A stretch of 64,000 nucleotides of DNA, from assembly GCA_945910005.1 (NCBI GenBank), contig OX246740.1, positions 55,855,221 to 55,919,220 of the forward strand, given 5' to 3'. A program made the position numbers and the translations under genes. The notes beneath the pieces were generated by a model. That model did not search any database. It worked only from the letters and a program-made list of their open reading frames with translations, and was not told the origin of the DNA. This document shows positions 60,852 to 64,000 of the stretch, in pieces. The DNA comes from Isoperla grammatica. Taxonomy: Eukaryota; Arthropoda; Insecta; Plecoptera; Perlodidae. The stretch's first letter is position 1; every line of letters begins with the position of its first letter.

Positions 60852-63306
60852 TTAGACCTCGTTACAGGACAGGTAGAGTTGACGACAGTCGTCACCGCTC
60901 CTGCCTCTTCGGCCAGCCTCGTAGTAGGTGTCGAAGGGGGACGAGCTCTGTCGCTCCAACAACATACTCGTGGCGTAGCTGTGAACACAAACACACGGCT
61001 TTAGTATCACCTCACTTCTCACCATACACCCCATATGGCCAGCGGACTCACTTCTGGGAAATCTTTTGGTAGTTTCTAATGGGGGAACATGTTTAAAATC
61101 TATGGGTAACACGCACAAGAGCGAAGATTAGCGAATCAGTTCAAGCCTTCAGTTAATTTTGTACACCTATAAATGTGGGTCCCTGGTATGGCGACAGAAC
61201 TTCATTAAAACATCGAAGTAGCGCTTCTTCCAAAGAAGCGTATCCCTCCCTCGTAAAAGAAATACACTGAGAACTTTGTCTCTTCTTTAATTTATAACAA
61301 TATTTATCTTGACATAATTGGAACCAATTCCCCATATATAATTCGTACTCGATATCCTCGTCAAGTCTGTCAACAAGAGTGTTTGGTTAATGCCCGTCGC
61401 GAGATCATTTATTAAAATTAATTACGGTTATCATAATATCTCTTTCGTCCGTGACTCAACGTTCTACATAACCGCTGATCGAGTGCGACTTCTCAACGCT
61501 TCTCGCAAAGCGAATGTTTCCTTGCTTGGCCGCCGCAGCGTGACCGATGGTCTCTATGGTTACCAGACGAAGTAACATTAACGGGCTCATCCACCGCAAG
61601 CTACCGGTGTGTTGCCACCAGAGCGCTCTGCGTGGCACTCTCTGTCGGTAGATACAGGAACTATAACTGTCTTAAGGACTCGTACACCGCAAGCTACCGG
61701 TGTGTTGCCACCAGAGCGCTCTGCGTGTGTCACTCTCTGTCGGCAGATACAGGAACTATAACTGTCTTAAGGACTCGTACACCGCAAGCTACCGGTGTGT
61801 GGCCACCAGAGCGCTCTACGTGTCACTCTCTGTCGGCAGATACAGGAACTATAACTATCTTAAGGACTCGAACACCGCAAGCTACCGGTGTGCTGCCACC
61901 AGAGCGCTCTGCGTATCACTCTCTGTCGGCAGATACAGGAACTAGCTGTCGTAAAGTGACTGTCGGAAAACTTTTGACAAGTTTTGCTCAATTTTGGACG
62001 CAATATGCTCATTAGTTTGTCTACAACAATGACTTAGTGTACGGAAAGATGGCCGCTATATGACGTCACGTGAAATCAAGATAAGATAATTAAGGGGGCA
62101 CATGGTGGTACTTACGATCCCAGCTGACAGTAGATGGCGCCCTGCGTGTCTGTCGAGCACTCTCTGTTGGCCTCGCACAGGTACTAACACCGTATTAAGG
62201 GGGCACATGGTGGTACTCACGATCCCAGCTGACAGTAGATGGCGCCCTGCGTGTCTGTCGAGCACTCTCTGTTGGCCTCGCACAGGTACTAACACTGTAT
62301 TAAGGGGGCACATGGTGGTACTCACGATCCCAGCTGACAGTAGATGGCGCCCTGCGTGTCTGTCGAGCACTCTCTGTTGGCCTCGCACAGGTACTAACAC
62401 TGTATTAAGGGGGCACATGGTGGTACTCACGATCCCAGCTGACAGTAGATGGCGCCCTGGGTGTCTGTCGAGCACTCTCTGTTGGCCTCGCACAGGTACT
62501 AACACTGTATTAAGGGGGCACATGGTGGTACTCACGATCCCAGCTGACAGTAGATGGCGCCCTGCGTGTCTGTCGAGCACTCTCTGTTGGCCTCGCACAG
62601 GTACTAACACTGTATTAAGGGGGCACATGGTGGTACTCACGATCCCAGCTGACAGTAGATGGCGCCCTGCGTGTCTGTCGAGCACTCTCTGTTGGCCTCG
62701 CACAGGTACTAACACTGTATTAAGGGGGCACATGGTGGTACTCACGATCCCAGCTGACAGTAGATGGCGCCCTGCGTGTCTGTCGAGCACTCTGTTGGCC
62801 TCGCACAGGTACTAACACTGTATTAAGGGGGCTCATGGTGGTACTCACGATCCCAGCTGACAGTAGATGGCGCCCTGCGTGTCTGTCGAGCACTCTCTGT
62901 TGGCCTCGCACAGGTACTAACACTGTATTAAGGGGGCACATGGTGGTACTCACGATCCCAGCTGACAGTAGATGGCGCCCTGCGTGTCTGTCGAGCACTC
63001 TCTGTTGGCCTCGCACAGGTACTAACACTGTATTAAGGGGGCACATGGTGGTACTCACGATCCCAGCTGACAGTAGATGGCGCCCTGCGTGTCTGTCGAG
63101 CACTCTCTGTTGGCCTCGCACAGGTACTTCTGCATACAGTTGTCGTCGGCGGTGCGCATCGTCTTGACGTAGCCCTTGAGCAGCGAGATGCCGGCGATGG
63201 CCGCCTCGGAGATGGAGTCCTTGCGGCCGTGGGAGCGCGCGGCGTGAGACCGGTGCGAGAAGGAGGTCTTGAGCGCGTCCAACAGGTTCACGACGATGTT
63301 GATGAA
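60852..63306 (-). CDS. Gene C: uncharacterised insect-type Cys-rich secreted/membrane protein, 5' end outside window
   Basis: Function unknown. Two exons in transcript order: 63306-63059 and 60978-60852, joined in phase 2, 124 residues, TAA stop; earlier exons must lie beyond the right edge. Exon 1 encodes FINIVVNLLDALKTSFSHR, KDSISEAAIAGISLLKGYV, then MQKYLCEANREC and IYCQLGS. Exon 2 encodes YATSMLLERQSSSPFDTYY, EAGRRGRSGDDCRQLY and LSCNEV. The pattern C-x3-hydrophobic-C-E ... Y-A ... G-R-x-G-x-x-C-x-x-L-Y-x-x-C resembles a widespread uncharacterised insect family that I know only by motif. The Cys layout and the phase-2 intron between the two halves are the same as in genes A and B (C-K-E-L-V-V-C-E ... 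K-R-C), so C is probably a more distant member. Its intron holds two arrays of exon-tail copies. Confidence 0.78.
61590..61945 (-). repeat. Four-copy ~94-bp array in gene C intron, diverged relative of the exon tail
   Basis: Units begin with ACCGCAAGCTACCGGTGTG at about 61592, 61687, 61782 and 61876 and contain CAGAGCGCTCTGCGTG, CACTCTCTGTCGGCAGATAC and AGGAACTATAACTGTCTTAAG. On the minus strand the middle (GTTCCTGTATCT, GCCGACAGAGAGTG, CACGCAGAGCGC) lines up with the gene C exon tail (GTACCTGTGCGAG, GCCAACAGAGAGTG, CACGCAGGGCGC). I read it as an older, decayed generation of the same expansion. Confidence 0.8.
62092..63127 (-). repeat. Ten-copy 105-bp array of gene C exon tail plus splice donor
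   Basis: The donor word (plus strand GTACTCACGATCCCAG; GTACTTACG in the first) lies at 62108, 62213, 62318, 62423, 62528, 62633, 62738, 62841, 62946 and 63051. Each unit has the last ~70 bases of the exon (YLCEANREC...QLGS) and 35 bases of intron. The period is 105 bp except one 2-bp deletion. Copies are almost identical, so expansion or homogenisation is recent. Only the 63051 copy is joined to the complete exon. The 237- and 244-codon open frames over the array exist only because 105 is divisible by three. Confidence 0.95.
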
Positions 63307-64000
63307 CTGGGGGGTAGCAGAGGGGGGGAGGCACGTTAGTCCGGTATCACACGTTTACATTGTCTAGTGTTTTACGATGAGGCCTCTTACGACGGATAGA
63401 GCGTTCTACCCTGGGTTCGAACGGGAGAGGAGTTTGGAAGAAATGGATACGTGAGATGATCTAGACAAAGGGTTAAGGGAGATGGGAAAGGGACGGTCAT
63501 TGGAGTGACCAGAAGACAAATTCTTGTCCGGGCACAGACGGGGAATAGAAGACAACATAATGTCAACTCGTGACCATCTAAAAATATCCAATATAATTTA
63601 CAATTTGTTGGGATCTTTTTGTATCTAATATCATCATCTTGAATAAGTTATCGATCGCTCTCGTTACTTCATGTGGTATTATTCTCCACAAACGAGTTTA
63701 AAGAGGTTCAATATTAGTTTGTGTTCACAGTCGTACCGATAGTTAGATGTATCGTACAAAATTTTAATTAGTCGTTCAACCAACTTTTATCAAATTTATT
63801 TATTTTAGTTTAGCACATTTTTGTGAATCCTAGAGTTACTTGAAAGCAAAATCGTAGGCTATTTTAAACCAATATATCTATTCCCCCATTCCAAAAGCAT
63901 AGAACTTTTCCAATGACAGCCTCTTTATAGTGCCCCATACTTCGAAAGAAATTAATACACTGCCATGTTTGACTATATCCGATAGTAGAGGCTCCACTCC
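63307..64000. other. Upstream intron of gene C with a SINE-like stretch
   Basis: No exon seen. At about 63380-63550 there is a tRNA-like stretch: GGATAGAGCG, then a box-B-like GGGTTCGAAC (63413-63422), followed by GATGATCTAGACAAAGGG and a body resembling insect SINEs. The remainder is AT-rich. Confidence 0.45.

Noticed and set aside
62056..62815. Long open frames on both strands (244 and 237 codons) with a perfect 35-residue repeat
   Set aside because: They exist because the 105-bp unit is a multiple of three and lacks stops in those frames; neither is the frame of the gene C exon.
62092..63127. CRISPR-like regular array
   Set aside because: Repeat units are contiguous and identical without unique spacers, contain an exon tail and splice donor, and the DNA is eukaryotic.

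Overview
The window is eukaryotic nuclear DNA: AT-rich introns and intergenic DNA, GT-AG split genes with GC-rich exons, no operons, and many short DNA-transposon derivatives. The gene content points to an arthropod, almost certainly an insect: a prophenoloxidase, a cluster of a secreted/membrane protein family that resembles uncharacterised insect proteins, and dense hAT, Tc1/pogo and Harbinger-type MITEs. I cannot name the species.

Left part (1-38 kb): five conserved single genes, each reconstructed exon by exon with matching intron phases. They are prophenoloxidase (PPO, +, 5' end outside the window), the peroxisomal RING protein PEX12 (-), shugoshin (+), a DIABLO/SMAC homologue (-) and YLPM1/ZAP3 (+, 17 exons, 1830 aa). 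PEX12/shugoshin and DIABLO/YLPM1 are head-to-head pairs; both intergenic spacers carry clusters of the palindromic motif AGGCCTAGGCCT. PPO/PEX12 and shugoshin/DIABLO are convergent. These genes are functionally unrelated (immunity and melanisation, peroxisome import, cohesin protection, apoptosis, nuclear PP1/RNA biology).

Middle (38-46 kb): no supported gene. It holds a hAT-type MITE with perfect 8-bp target duplications, a tRNA-derived SINE, a possible LINE remnant and simple repeats.

Right part (46.4-64 kb): a minus-strand cluster of three related genes of a family I cannot name, here called A, B and C (C runs off the right edge). A and B are clear paralogues: a conserved N-terminal exon, a basic-plus-hydrophobic exon that is probably a signal anchor, an acidic low-complexity middle, and a conserved Cys-containing C-terminal domain. 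C shares only the C-terminal layout and its phase-2 intron.

The most unusual feature of the window is in this cluster. Exon edges have repeatedly become tandem arrays: the 3' end of an exon with its 5' splice site and some intron, in 2 to 10 copies, plus the 3' end of a terminal exon in 7 copies and one acceptor-side duplication. In every donor-side array the intact exon is the first copy met by the transcript, followed by a string of decoy exon tails and splice donors.
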